This document shows, one piece after another, positions 25,178 to 33,655 of a stretch of 64,000 nt of DNA (positions within the stretch are counted from its first letter, which is position 1; each line of letters begins with the position of its first letter). The position numbers were made by a program, and so were the translations under genes. This DNA is from CAVQNQ01 sp964427655 (GTDB lineage Bacteria > Acidobacteriota > Terriglobia > Bryobacterales > Bryobacteraceae), in assembly GCA_964427655.1 (NCBI GenBank), contig CAYRWE010000001.1:1-64000 (forward strand). Reading direction: 5' to 3'. The notes under the pieces were generated by a model. It made no database searches, was not told the origin of the DNA, and worked only from the letters and a program-made list of their open reading frames with translations.

Positions 25178-25759
25178 CTATTTCGCCCTGGCCACGGTGT
25201 GAATGGTTATATCCACCTGCTGGCTCACCCGCAGGAACAGCGTACTCGGATTCTTCATACCCCACTTCACGTAGGGCACGGCAAACTTCGCCGTGGCGGT
25301 GTACTGGCCGCCGGACGCCTGGACCTCCGCGGGCACGGAGATTTCGTGGGCCGCTCCGTGGATCGAGAAACTCCCGTGAAGTTCGACGTGCGAGGGGCCT
25401 TCGGAGGCGACCTTGCCATCGATACGATCGGGGCGGAAGACGATCTCGGGATATCGGTCGCTCTCGAGGACGTTCTTGCGCATACGGCTGTCGCGGGCGT
25501 CGGTGCCGCTGGCGCCGCTGGCGGCATCCACAACCAGCTCGCCGCCGGCCGCGCCGGTCGCGGGGTCGAAGTGAATGTCGCCGCGCTTCAGGCGGAACTC
25601 GCCGTGCACGGTGTGCAGGACGGAGTCCAAGGCGAACTCGACTTTGGTTTGCGCGGGATCGATCTGGAGGACCGTCTCGCGCGGGATCACCGGGGAGGCG
25701 CCCAGGGCCAAGGCGGCCAGAAAGAGAACAGACGGGAAGGTACGCATCGGTGGTGTCAT
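25178..25759 (-). CDS. YceI-family exported lipid-binding protein
   Basis: A 193-residue protein with signal peptide MTPPMRTFPSVLFLAALALG, cleaved near GASPVIPRE. The YceI lipocalin-like fold follows: QIDPAQTKVEFALDSVLHTV, GEFRLKRGDIHFDP, RDSRMRKNVLESDRYPEIVF, GSFSIHGAAHEI and the C-terminal KFAVPYVKWGMKNPSTLFLR. Family members bind isoprenoid chains in the periplasm. Its ATG overlaps the TGA of the upstream oxidoreductase (ATGA). A second ATG four codons in is possible. Coupling to a geranylgeranyl-reductase-like enzyme suggests a shared isoprenoid lipid. Confidence 0.85.
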   Translation of the reverse strand: MTPPMRTFPSVLFLAALALGASPVIPRETVLQIDPAQTKVEFALDSVLHTVHGEFRLKRGDIHFDPATGAAGGELVVDAASGASGTDARDSRMRKNVLESDRYPEIVFRPDRIDGKVASEGPSHVELHGSFSIHGAAHEISVPAEVQASGGQYTATAKFAVPYVKWGMKNPSTLFLRVSQQVDITIHTVARAK

Positions 25760-26868
25760 AGAGTCAGCATTTGCCAGCCGAGGGCCAGGCCATTGGTTGC
25801 GAAAGCCATGGGGGAAAGCTCGCCCACGTGCATGGCGAGCATTTGGGCGAAGAGCCGCGGCTGCGAGGCCATGGCGCGTATGACGCGGCCGCGCAGGCGC
25901 GGGCTGGATCCCAGCAGGAGCATCAGACCGGACATGAAAGCGGGACGCTTTCCGATGCGGCGGTGCTCGGCCTGATAGAGGCGCAGATCGCCCGCCGCGA
26001 GAGCGCCGGCCAGGCTGACAGCCTGCTGGAACGACAAGCAGAGGCCCTCGCCGGTGATGGCGTCGACGGAACCGGAAGCGTCGCCGCACAGCGCTACCCG
26101 CCCGCGCCACACGGAGCGCAGAACACGCGTGGCCGAAACGCCGCCGCGCTCGTGGGTGGAAGGATGGCCGGCGAGGCGGTGGGCGACCTCGGGGAATTGG
26201 GGCAGTACGTCATCCAGGCGAAGGCGCCGGTTGCCGGAAATGAGAACCACGCAGACCTCGGAGACGCTCACCGGGGTGATGTAGAGCTGGCAGCCATCGC
26301 CCCAATGGATTTCCATGAACTCGCTCCAGGGCGCCACGCGGTAGTGGCGGCGGAACCCGTAGCGGAGGCTGTCGCGGAGGCAGGCCTCGAGGCCGGCCCA
26401 GCGGCGGACGGAGGAGCGGCCGCCATCGGCGCCGACGATCCAGCGCGCGCGCACCAGCCGGCCATTCGCCAGGACGCCTTGGGGGTCCAGGCCGGCGATG
26501 CGGGCGCCCCAGACGAGGCGCACGCCGGCTTCGGCGGCACAATCCACCAGCAGGTTATGCAAAGCGGTGCGGCGGAGGCCCAGGCCAAAGCCGTTGGGAA
26601 AGGGCGCTTCCACCGAGGCGCCGTTCTCGTGAAAGCGTATGCCTCGGAAAAGGCGGCCCCCGGCAGTCTGCAGATCAATGCCCAGGATGCAGGCGGCGGC
26701 GATGCCATCGGGCATGACGCCCTCGCCGCAAGCCTTGTCGATGGGCGGCGCGGCGCAATCCGCGAGGATCACATCGAAACCGTGGCGGCGCGCGGCGATG
26801 GCCGCGGCCAACCCGGCGGGTCCGCCTCCGATCACGAACACATCGGCGGCGGCGGGAAGCGCGGCCAT
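25756..26868 (-). CDS. FAD-dependent oxidoreductase, geranylgeranyl reductase / aromatic hydroxylase-like
   Basis: A 370-residue flavoprotein. DVFVIGGGPAGLAAAIAARR is the N-terminal Rossmann GxGxxG. KACGEGVMPDG matches the 'CGEGVMP' motif of geranylgeranyl-reductase/halogenase-type enzymes. IVGADGGRSSVRRW is the DG motif, and VALCGDASGSVDAITGEGL the GD motif that binds FAD ribityl. It likely reduces or hydroxylates a hydrophobic substrate. It shares a stop/start overlap with the YceI gene. In related bacteria similar genes sit in polyketide or isoprenoid operons, but no such partner is present upstream here. Confidence 0.8.
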   Translation of the reverse strand: MAALPAAADVFVIGGGPAGLAAAIAARRHGFDVILADCAAPPIDKACGEGVMPDGIAAACILGIDLQTAGGRLFRGIRFHENGASVEAPFPNGFGLGLRRTALHNLLVDCAAEAGVRLVWGARIAGLDPQGVLANGRLVRARWIVGADGGRSSVRRWAGLEACLRDSLRYGFRRHYRVAPWSEFMEIHWGDGCQLYITPVSVSEVCVVLISGNRRLRLDDVLPQFPEVAHRLAGHPSTHERGGVSATRVLRSVWRGRVALCGDASGSVDAITGEGLCLSFQQAVSLAGALAAGDLRLYQAEHRRIGKRPAFMSGLMLLLGSSPRLRGRVIRAMASQPRLFAQMLAMHVGELSPMAFATNGLALGWQMLTL

Positions 26869-27298
26869 CAGCGTGCGTCACCCTCTTTCGAGCCACGCCG
26901 TCCGGCTATCGATCCGGGCCTCGTCATCGCGGGCGCCTCCAAGGTCGCGCAGGCGGGAGCGAGCATGAAAGTTAGCGTGGTTCGGCGTGGGAAAGGCCCA
27001 TTCCTCGGCATGACAACGGCTGACATCCTTTTCCTCGTGAGTGCCACAGTCCAGTGCTTGGTCTGTGTGACGGGGCGCGATCGAAAGCCGTTACGGCCGC
27101 CGCGCAGAAATATTGGCCTGGGGTTCCGTGAGGCTAGCCGGTCGCGGCCGGCGGCGATATCGATGGCATTTCGCTTGCCCGTTATGGCGGGGCAGAGTAT
27201 AGTGGGCTTCGTCCAATACCGAGAGGGTGTTTGTCTAGCCGGTGTCTGTCTAGCCAACCAGGGCCGCCCTTTTCGTGGTGTTAGAGAAGGGCTAGCCG
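26869..27298. other. Gene-free stretch upstream of the GT2 gene
   Basis: 430 bases without a supported gene. Its right part holds the promoter at 27175-27203 and a short direct repeat (TGTCTAGCC, twice around 27230-27255). The left part shows only short frames without recognisable content. Confidence 0.45.
27175..27203 (+). promoter_or_regulatory. Sigma-70-like promoter for the GT2 gene at 27299
   Basis: TTGCCC (27175-27180) and TATAGT (27198-27203) are 17 bases apart, about 95 bases before the ATG. The leader contains two copies of TGTCTAGCC and an AGAAGGGCTAGCC just before the start codon. Confidence 0.45.
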
Positions 27299-28048
27299 AT
27301 GCTGGTATCCATTATCGTTCCGGTTTACAATGAATTCCGCCTGCTCCCCGTCGTCATCGAGCGGATCATCAAAGCGCCTCTGCCCGCCGGCTGCGAAAGA
27401 GAAATCATTATCGTCAACGATGGATCGACCGACGGCACCACGGAGCTGCTGGCCCAGTACGAGGCGTATCCCCTGGTGCTGGTGCATCATTCTCCGGCCA
27501 ACTTCGGGAAGGGCGCGGCCATTCGAATCGGGCTGGCCAAAGCCAGGGGCGATTACATTCTGATCCAGGACGGCGATCTCGAATACGATCCCCGCGATTA
27601 CGCGGCGTTGCTGGCTCCGCTCGTGGCGGCCGAGGCCACGGTGGTTTACGGCTCGCGCTTCCTGAAGGGGGTCGAGGGGATGCGCAAACGAAACTGGATC
27701 GCCAACCGGATTCTGACGCTGGCGGCCAATCTTCTTTTCAGGGCGGGGATCACCGACGAGGCCACCGCATACAAGGCATTCGAGCGCGCGGTTCTGGAGT
27801 CCTTCACGCTCCGCTGCACCCGGTTTGAATTCTGTCCGGAAGTTACGGCCAAAGTGCGCCGCCTGGGTTATCGCATTCGAGAGGTTCCTATCTCCTACAA
27901 CCCGCGCTGGATTTTAGAAGGCAAGAAGATTCGCTGGCTGGATGGAGTGGAGGCCCTCTACACGCTCTTGCGCTATCGCCTGGCCCCCCTGCGATCTTTT
28001 GCCATCCCGCCCCATCGGGCCGAAGTACCGCGCAGCCACGTCGCTTAG
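27299..28048 (+). CDS. Family 2 glycosyltransferase (dolichyl-phosphate mannose synthase-like)
   Basis: A 249-residue soluble GT-A enzyme. MLVSIIVPVYNEFRLLPVVI, EIIIVNDGSTDGTTELL, YILIQDGDLEYDPRDY (the DxD metal site) and YGSRFLKG are all in the DPM1 style. It likely moves a sugar from a nucleotide donor to polyprenyl phosphate, to feed membrane glycosyltransferases such as the GT39 and GT87 proteins at 59935 and 56251. It resembles the N-terminal half of the fusion protein at 29575. It converges on gmhB with overlapping stop codons. Confidence 0.87.
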   Translation: MLVSIIVPVYNEFRLLPVVIERIIKAPLPAGCEREIIIVNDGSTDGTTELLAQYEAYPLVLVHHSPANFGKGAAIRIGLAKARGDYILIQDGDLEYDPRDYAALLAPLVAAEATVVYGSRFLKGVEGMRKRNWIANRILTLAANLLFRAGITDEATAYKAFERAVLESFTLRCTRFEFCPEVTAKVRRLGYRIREVPISYNPRWILEGKKIRWLDGVEALYTLLRYRLAPLRSFAIPPHRAEVPRSHVA

Positions 28049-28581
28049 GCCGGGGCGCGGCGCGGGTTCTGACGGATGGCGATTTCCACGGCTTCCACCA
28101 CGTCGCGGGCCGTGAAATCGGGGTGGCCGCGCTGGCCGGCTCCGTAGCCGGTGAGCACCAGAATGGTGCGCGTGCCGGCGCGGCGTCCGCACTCGATATC
28201 GGCGGCTTTGTCGCCAATGAAAAACGAATGGGCGAGATCGATGTCGAACTGCGCGGCCGCCTCCAGAACCATGCCCGGCTCGGGCTTGCGCCGCGTGGAG
28301 GGCGTGCCCGGCGCATCCGGGCAGAAGTACGAAGCGTCGATGAGGTCCGCCCCGAGCTGGCGCAGAAATTCGGCTTGCACCGCGCGATATTGCGCTTCGG
28401 TGAACAGGCCTCGGCCGATACCGCTCTGGTTGGTGATGACGAACGCGCGGAAGCCGGCGGCCCGCAATTCTCTCAGCGCCGCCCGAGCGCCGGGATAGAC
28501 GCACACGCGGGCGGGATCGGAACAGTACTGGACTTCTTCCATGAGGGTGCCGTCGCGGTCGAAGAAGACGGCCGGGGTCAT
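28045..28581 (-). CDS. gmhB: D-glycero-beta-D-manno-heptose 1,7-bisphosphate 7-phosphatase
   Basis: A 178-residue HAD-IIIA phosphatase. AVFFDRDGTLMEEVQYC is motif I with both Asp residues, FVITNQSGIGRGLFTEAQY motif II, RKPEPGMVLEAA motif III, and FFIGDKAADIECGRRAGTRT motif IV. The Cys/His positions of the GmhB zinc loop are only partly seen (YFCPDAPGTPS). It removes the C7 phosphate in ADP- or GDP-heptose synthesis. It starts on an ATGA overlap with the hldA stop, so the two heptose genes are coupled. Confidence 0.87.
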   Translation of the reverse strand: MTPAVFFDRDGTLMEEVQYCSDPARVCVYPGARAALRELRAAGFRAFVITNQSGIGRGLFTEAQYRAVQAEFLRQLGADLIDASYFCPDAPGTPSTRRKPEPGMVLEAAAQFDIDLAHSFFIGDKAADIECGRRAGTRTILVLTGYGAGQRGHPDFTARDVVEAVEIAIRQNPRRAPA

Positions 28582-29585
28582 GGGATACCGGCGGGCCGGA
28601 GTTCGGCCGGACTGACGGTGGCGGTGCCGAGCTTTCCCACCACGATGCCGCTGGCGCGATTGGCCAGCTCGGCAGCTTCCACGGCCGTGGCTCCGGCGGC
28701 CAGGGCCAGGGCGAAAACTGCGATGGCGGTATCTCCGGCGCCGGAGACATCGAAAACGGTTTGCGCGCGCGTGGGGGTGTGGTACGGCGGGGCGTCCGGC
28801 TGGAGCAGCAGCATGCCGTTTTCGCCCAGCGTGATCAGAAGGCTGGCGGGCTGCCAGAGATCGAGCAGGCGGCGGCCCGCGGCGAGCAGGGCGGCATCCG
28901 CGAGCACGGGCACGACCGGATCGGCGGGGGGCAGTCCGGCGGCGGCGAAGGCTTCGGCGCGGTTGGGCTTGATGGCCGTGGCGCCGCGCCAGGAGAGCGA
29001 AGTGTAAGGATGCGGGTCCACGGCCAGCACTTTGCCGTTCTCGCGCGCGGAGCGGCAAATGCGATCGGCGAAAGGCTGCGTCAGGAATCCCTTGCCGTAA
29101 TCGGCCACGATGACGGCATCGACGTCGGGGATGGCGCGCTCGATGTGTTCGATAGCGCGGCGCGCCGCGGAGGTATCCGGCGGGGCGATGCGCTCGCGGT
29201 CCACGCGCACCACCTGCTGGTTGCGGGCGATGATGCGGGTCTTGACGGTGGTGCTCGCCGAGGAATCCTCCAGCACTCCCGAGGTATCCAGGCCGCATTC
29301 TTCGAGCAGCCGAACCAGGCGCCGCCCGCCGGCATCCGCGCCCACCATTCCCACAACGGCCGTGTGCGCGGTGAACTCGCGGACATTGCGCGCTACGTTG
29401 GCCGCGCCGCCGGGATAGTAAGACTCTCCGGTGACGTTCACCACCGGCACGGGCGCTTCCGGGGAGATGCGCGAGACCCTGCCCCAGACGAACTCGTCCA
29501 GCATGAGGTCGCCGATCACCAGGATGCGCTTGGCGGCGAAGCCCGAGACGATCTCGCCCAGGCGCGCGGCGGATTCAATCGGCAT
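28578..29585 (-). CDS. hldA: D-glycero-beta-D-manno-heptose-7-phosphate kinase (PfkB family, HldA)
   Basis: A 335-residue ribokinase-family enzyme. ILVIGDLMLDEFVWGRVSRI and SPEAPVPVVNV are the RfaE/HldE kinase-domain N-terminus, followed by YYPGGAANVARNV, VIVADYGKGFLTQPF and the catalytic VFDVSGAGDTAIAVFALAL. The nucleotidyltransferase half of HldE is absent, so it is a stand-alone kinase. The guanylyl- or adenylyltransferase (HldC/HddC) and the isomerase GmhA are not in the window. It overlaps the upstream fusion gene. The ATG at 29585 is preferred over a TTG four codons earlier. Confidence 0.87.
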   Translation of the reverse strand: MPIESAARLGEIVSGFAAKRILVIGDLMLDEFVWGRVSRISPEAPVPVVNVTGESYYPGGAANVARNVREFTAHTAVVGMVGADAGGRRLVRLLEECGLDTSGVLEDSSASTTVKTRIIARNQQVVRVDRERIAPPDTSAARRAIEHIERAIPDVDAVIVADYGKGFLTQPFADRICRSARENGKVLAVDPHPYTSLSWRGATAIKPNRAEAFAAAGLPPADPVVPVLADAALLAAGRRLLDLWQPASLLITLGENGMLLLQPDAPPYHTPTRAQTVFDVSGAGDTAIAVFALALAAGATAVEAAELANRASGIVVGKLGTATVSPAELRPAGIP

Positions 29586-31056
29586 GCGGAGAGGCAACCG
29601 GCAAGGCGGTCTCGGAGGGTGCGGGAGATTCCGCGGAGGGCGCCGCGGCGGCCGGTGCGCGGGCCACCAGGATGAGCGAGAGGCCCGGCCAGGGCATCAG
29701 GCCCTCGAAGTGCCTCCAGGCCCACACGGTTTTGTCGAAGATCTTGAGCACCAACTTGTTGATGTGGCGGCGGCCCAGCACGCGGCTGTAGGCCCACCAG
29801 GTGGGCGCGCCGGCCTTGTTGAAGTTATAGACTTTCTCGACGCGGAAGCCCTCGGATTCGACCAGGCCGCACGCCTCGGAGGCGCGGTAGCGGCGCTTGT
29901 GGCCCAAGGCGCGGTCCAGGCTCCCGGCCAGGCGCGGGCCCTGGGGGACGAGCACGATCAGCGCGCCGCCCGGCTTCAGCACGGCCCGCAGCGATTCCAG
30001 GGTGCGCGCGGGATCGTCCAGGTATTCCAGAACATTGAGGCACAGCACCGTATCGAAGCAGCCCTCCAGGCCGGCGAAGTCTTCGGGGACCGCGGGATCG
30101 ATGCGCTGCACCACGACGTTGGGCGTGCGCAGAAAGCGATTGTGCAGCGTATGCAGGTGCAGGGGATCTTTTTCGGCGGCCACGTAGACCACGCGCCGGC
30201 CCATGAGGCGGCCGGAGAAATGGCCGATGCCGGCGCCGATTTCGAGAATCTCGTCGCCCATGTGGCGGCGCAGGATCTGCGCCACCCAGCCCAGGTATTG
30301 CGGCGTGCCGGTGAGGTTGTTGAGCATGCCGCGGCCATAGGGGGCGGCATAGAGATCGTCGATGAGCCAGAAACGCAAAATGGAGCCCAGCGCCTGGATG
30401 CCATCCCGCCAGTTGATCTTCTTGCCTTCCTCATAGGTGCGGCCGTGATAGCTGATGGGCACTTCGTATACGCGGAAGTGGCGTTTGGCGCTCTTCATGA
30501 CGATTTCGGGTTCGAAGCCGAAGCGGTCGGCGCGTATGGGGATGCTCTTGAGCAGGTCGGTGCGAAAGACCTTGTAGCAGGTTTCCATGTCCGTGAGGGT
30601 GAGGTTGGAGAACATGTTGGAAACCAGGGTGAGAAACTTATTGATGAGCGAATGCCAGAACGGCAGGACGCGGATTTCGCCGCCGGCCAGGTAGCGCGAG
30701 CCGAAGACGGCATCGGCGTGACCCTCCAGGAGCGGCTTGAGCAGGCGCGGATACTCGGCGGGATCGTACTCGAGATCGGCGTCCTGAATAATGGAGAAAT
30801 CGCCGGTAGCGTAAGCGATGGCCGAACGCACGGCGGCGCCTTTGCCGGCATTGCGCTCGTGGCGGAACAGGCGGATCTGGGGAAAGGCCGCCGCCAGGCG
30901 CTCGAGGATGGCATAGGTGCCGTCGGTAGAGCAATCGTCCACGATGACGATCTCGCGCTCCATGCTCTCCGGCAGGGGCGCGTGGAGCACCAGCGAGAGA
31001 CAGCGCTCTACAACGGTGCGTTCGTTGTAGACCGGCATCAGGACGGATAACTTCAT
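29575..31056 (-). CDS. Fused family 2 glycosyltransferase and SAM methyltransferase
   Basis: A 493-residue two-domain protein. Residues 1-235 are a GT2 of DPM type (MKLSVLMPVYNERTVVERCL, EIVIVDDCSTDGTYAIL, SIIQDADLEYDPAEYP, EVPISYHGRTYEEGKKINWR). Residues 255-450 are a class I methyltransferase with EILEIGAGIGHFSGRL (motif I), DTVLCLNVLEYLDDPARTLE and LKPGGALIVLVPQGP. A proline/alanine-rich tail follows. It presumably transfers a sugar to a lipid carrier and methylates the product or a related glycan. It is the first gene of the unit with hldA and gmhB. Confidence 0.88.
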   Translation of the reverse strand: MKLSVLMPVYNERTVVERCLSLVLHAPLPESMEREIVIVDDCSTDGTYAILERLAAAFPQIRLFRHERNAGKGAAVRSAIAYATGDFSIIQDADLEYDPAEYPRLLKPLLEGHADAVFGSRYLAGGEIRVLPFWHSLINKFLTLVSNMFSNLTLTDMETCYKVFRTDLLKSIPIRADRFGFEPEIVMKSAKRHFRVYEVPISYHGRTYEEGKKINWRDGIQALGSILRFWLIDDLYAAPYGRGMLNNLTGTPQYLGWVAQILRRHMGDEILEIGAGIGHFSGRLMGRRVVYVAAEKDPLHLHTLHNRFLRTPNVVVQRIDPAVPEDFAGLEGCFDTVLCLNVLEYLDDPARTLESLRAVLKPGGALIVLVPQGPRLAGSLDRALGHKRRYRASEACGLVESEGFRVEKVYNFNKAGAPTWWAYSRVLGRRHINKLVLKIFDKTVWAWRHFEGLMPWPGLSLILVARAPAAAAPSAESPAPSETALPVASPHAD

Positions 31057-31076
31057 GGACCTAAATAGTTTAACAA

Positions 31077-31102
31077 GCGGGCAAGCTAAATCATGCCCAC
31101 CG
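31077..31102 (-). repeat. REP-like palindrome variant
   Basis: On the minus strand GGGCATGATTTAGCTTGCCC, one base different in the arm from the copies at 17039 and 32163. It lies between the fusion-gene start and the 3' end of the aldolase-like gene. Confidence 0.55.
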
Positions 31103-31113
31103 TCAGCGAACCA

Positions 31114-32145
31114 TCATGCCTTGAAATACGGCTTCATCAAATCCAGCATGTCGCGAAGCACTTTTTGCGACTTCTCATCCAGCACGGCGGGGGGCAGCCC
31201 TCTCCCCGTAGCCAGCGCTCTTGGATCCGGGGGCGGCGGCGCGGTGCGGGCAGGACGCGACTGATAAGTCTTGAATACGCCCCGGCAGTACAGGATGTAC
31301 TTCATGGCCTCCGGATAGACGCCGATTTCCTGGATCAGAATGGCCGCGGCGCCAAACTCCTCGATGGCTTCCTTCTGCTTACCCGATTGCCAGAGGTCCC
31401 AGGCGGAAGCGTAGATATCCGCGAACGAGGCCGCGGGCATGCTGCCCGAGAAGCCGCGCATCATTTCTTCGATCAGCGTGCGCCCATGCCCGCCGCTGAA
31501 TATCTTGAGCTCACCGTGGCTGCCGCTCTGGAAGGACGCGAAGCGCGCGAGCGGCTGGCCGGCCTCGTCCTTGACGTAGCGCAGGGTGGGGATAGCTTTG
31601 TACATGGATAGAATGCAATCCACGCTCAGGTTGCCCACCGCCTGGAGAAACAATGGCAGGCCCGTGGCGCCGCCGATCTGCCGGAAATACTCCTGAATGG
31701 CAGCCTCGTCGGTCTGGTTCGCCGGCGGCAGCGAAATGATGGCATCGGCGCCAATTTTCTCGGCGTGTTTCGCGTACCGGACGGCTGTAGCGGTATCGGC
31801 GGCCTGGACGCCGATCACAATCGCCGGTTTCAACTTCTTACCGGTGGAGGCGATGGCTTCGGCGCCTTCCAGCCGCTCGGCGTCGGATAAGGTCTGCCAT
31901 TCGCTGGCGTTCTGGGGCCACACGAAGCCGTGGACCCCGCCACGGTCGATGAAGCGCACCTCTTCCACCAGCGAGTCGATATCCAGCCGGTTTGAGGCGG
32001 TGAAGGGCGTTTGCGTAATCGGGAAAATACCACGCAGCGGTTTGGCGCCGGGATCAGCCCTGCCGGTGTATGACAACACCAGTCCGGCTGCGCCCATGAA
32101 CAACAAGTCCCGCCTGCGTAAGGGTTCGCGTTCCGGCATCCGCAT
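31114..32145 (-). CDS. Tat-exported dihydrodipicolinate synthase / N-acetylneuraminate lyase family aldolase
   Basis: A 343-residue protein. MRMPEREPLRRRDLLFMGAA has a twin-arginine signal (RRRDLLF then a hydrophobic run). The TIM-barrel NAL-superfamily domain follows with GIFPITQTPFTASNRLDIDS, GVQAADTATAVRYAKHAEKI and the Schiff-base Lys in LRYVKDEAG. AAAGGAG precedes the ATG at 32145. The neighbouring enolase-family gene also has a Tat signal, so the two probably dehydrate a sugar acid and then cleave a keto-deoxy acid. Export of such enzymes is unusual but is seen in Solibacter-like genomes; the actual substrate is unknown. Confidence 0.78.
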   Translation of the reverse strand: MRMPEREPLRRRDLLFMGAAGLVLSYTGRADPGAKPLRGIFPITQTPFTASNRLDIDSLVEEVRFIDRGGVHGFVWPQNASEWQTLSDAERLEGAEAIASTGKKLKPAIVIGVQAADTATAVRYAKHAEKIGADAIISLPPANQTDEAAIQEYFRQIGGATGLPLFLQAVGNLSVDCILSMYKAIPTLRYVKDEAGQPLARFASFQSGSHGELKIFSGGHGRTLIEEMMRGFSGSMPAASFADIYASAWDLWQSGKQKEAIEEFGAAAILIQEIGVYPEAMKYILYCRGVFKTYQSRPARTAPPPPDPRALATGRGLPPAVLDEKSQKVLRDMLDLMKPYFKA

Positions 32146-32162
32146 TTCAACTATTCTCCTTT

Positions 32163-32187
32163 GGTGGGGCATGCTTTAGCTTGCCCA
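32163..32187 (+). repeat. REP-like palindrome, copy 2
   Basis: Contains GGGGCATGCTTTAGCTTGCC exactly as at 17039. It lies between the aldolase and dehydratase genes, which are read in the same direction, so it could form a hairpin in their mRNA. Confidence 0.7.
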
Positions 32188-32203
32188 ACCAGTTTGCTAA
32201 TCT

Positions 32204-33511
32204 CTATGTCTCCATCCGTATCAACATCTTATCGATGGCGGCGCGGTCGAGCTCGAGACCCAGGCCCGGCTTGGTCGGCGCGGGGACGAAGCCATCCTTG
32301 TCGATACGGAACTTGTCGACAATGTAAGGGCGGTCCGATGAGCCCGTCGGCTGCATCATCTCGAACCAGATGTTGTTCGGCATGGCCAGCTCCATGTGGA
32401 AATGGACGGCATGCTCAAACGGATCGCCCCAGTTGTGCGGGACGCATTCCATGCCGAAGACCTCCGCCGTCTTGGCCAGTTTCATGCCGCCGGTAATGCC
32501 CCCGATGTAGCCCCCGATGAAGCGCAGCACATCCATGCCGCGCTCGCGGATGAAGGGCGGAAATTCGTACATGCTGGAAAACAGCTCGCCCATGTGTACA
32601 GGCGTGTCGATATCGCGGCAGAGCTGCACGCAGCCTTCCAGGTCCACCGAGGGCAGCGGATCTTCGAAGCCGTTGTAATTCAGTTGATCGAGCACGCGGC
32701 CCATTTTCAAGGCCTGTTCGCGGGTATAGGCGCCCACGCGGTCGAGGATCATCCCCATATGGGGGCCACCGGTCGCGCGAACGGCCTTGGCGACTTCGAT
32801 ATCCAAATCCAGATCGACGCCCGGGAGATTGAGCAAACCCTGGTTTGGAACCTTGGTCGTGGGTGCGCCCATCTGGGCGCCGCCGCTCGAGGTGGGAACC
32901 CACGGCGGATGGATCTTGTATCCCTTGTAGCCTTCGGACTTCGCCCGCTTGACGTCTTCGACGAAGGCTTCCACGGTGCTGAGATGCTGCGAGCTGGCGT
33001 ATGCCAGAACCTTGTCCCTGTACGGCCCGAGTATTTTGTAGACCGGGAGGTTGACCGCCTTGCCGACGATGTCCCACAAGACATAATCGATCGAGGCGGC
33101 ATACGGGGTATTGGCATGCCTGCGCCGGGTGGGGTCCCAGATGGATGTAAACGAGGGGCCGTAGATGGCGTTCTGGCCCACCAGAAGCTCCTTGGCGTAC
33201 TCCCGCAAGCCGGCGGAGTCGCCGCGCCCCACGCTGTAGTTGCCTTCGATTCCGCCGTTGGTCACCACGGAAAAGAGCCGGGCTTCTTGCGCGGCTCTCG
33301 CGCCGGCTGGTCCGCCGGCCGGCGATTCGTTCTTCAAGACGTACGTCTTGACTTCCTTGATGGTGAGGTCGGGCAGGTCGGAGCGCTTGACTCCGGCGGC
33401 CTGAGCGGCTGCCGCCGCGGGATCGGCGACGGCCGAGAATCCGACCGCCGCGCCAGCCGCCGAGGCTCCGAAAAAGCCGCGGCGGGACACCAGATTCCCT
33501 TGTTTTGCCAT
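32204..33511 (-). CDS. Tat-exported mandelate racemase / enolase-superfamily sugar-acid dehydratase
   Basis: A 435-residue protein. MAKQGNLVSRRGFFGASAAG is a classic Tat signal (SRRGFFG), with cleavage near AAA-QA. The enolase-superfamily fold follows with KGYKIHPPW carrying the catalytic K-x-K-like lysine. The three metal ligands fall in GMILDRVGAY, NGFEDPLPSVD and VHMGELFSS. The C-terminal VPHNWGDPFEHAVHFHMELA supplies the His. The family includes galactonate and gluconate dehydratases. Its partner at 31114 is an aldolase-type enzyme. The substrate cannot be named. Confidence 0.82.
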   Translation of the reverse strand: MAKQGNLVSRRGFFGASAAGAAVGFSAVADPAAAAAQAAGVKRSDLPDLTIKEVKTYVLKNESPAGGPAGARAAQEARLFSVVTNGGIEGNYSVGRGDSAGLREYAKELLVGQNAIYGPSFTSIWDPTRRRHANTPYAASIDYVLWDIVGKAVNLPVYKILGPYRDKVLAYASSQHLSTVEAFVEDVKRAKSEGYKGYKIHPPWVPTSSGGAQMGAPTTKVPNQGLLNLPGVDLDLDIEVAKAVRATGGPHMGMILDRVGAYTREQALKMGRVLDQLNYNGFEDPLPSVDLEGCVQLCRDIDTPVHMGELFSSMYEFPPFIRERGMDVLRFIGGYIGGITGGMKLAKTAEVFGMECVPHNWGDPFEHAVHFHMELAMPNNIWFEMMQPTGSSDRPYIVDKFRIDKDGFVPAPTKPGLGLELDRAAIDKMLIRMET

Positions 33512-33655
33512 GAGAATATCCTCAACCTAGGAGCCGGGAACTCATAAGTCAACCCATTCTACAATCAATAGCTACTAGCGGCTATGATGATTCCGTATGA
33601 ACGATCCCGCTCCCGTGGAGCGCAGGCATCGAGGCGGTGATGGCGTGAAGCGCCC

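Noticed and set aside
25771..27333. A 520-codon open frame on the plus strand
   Set aside because: Antisense to the FAD oxidoreductase; low-complexity Ala/Gly/His content without motifs.
29431..31050. A 539-codon open frame on the plus strand
   Set aside because: Complementary to the GT2-methyltransferase fusion, whose catalytic motifs are intact on the minus strand.
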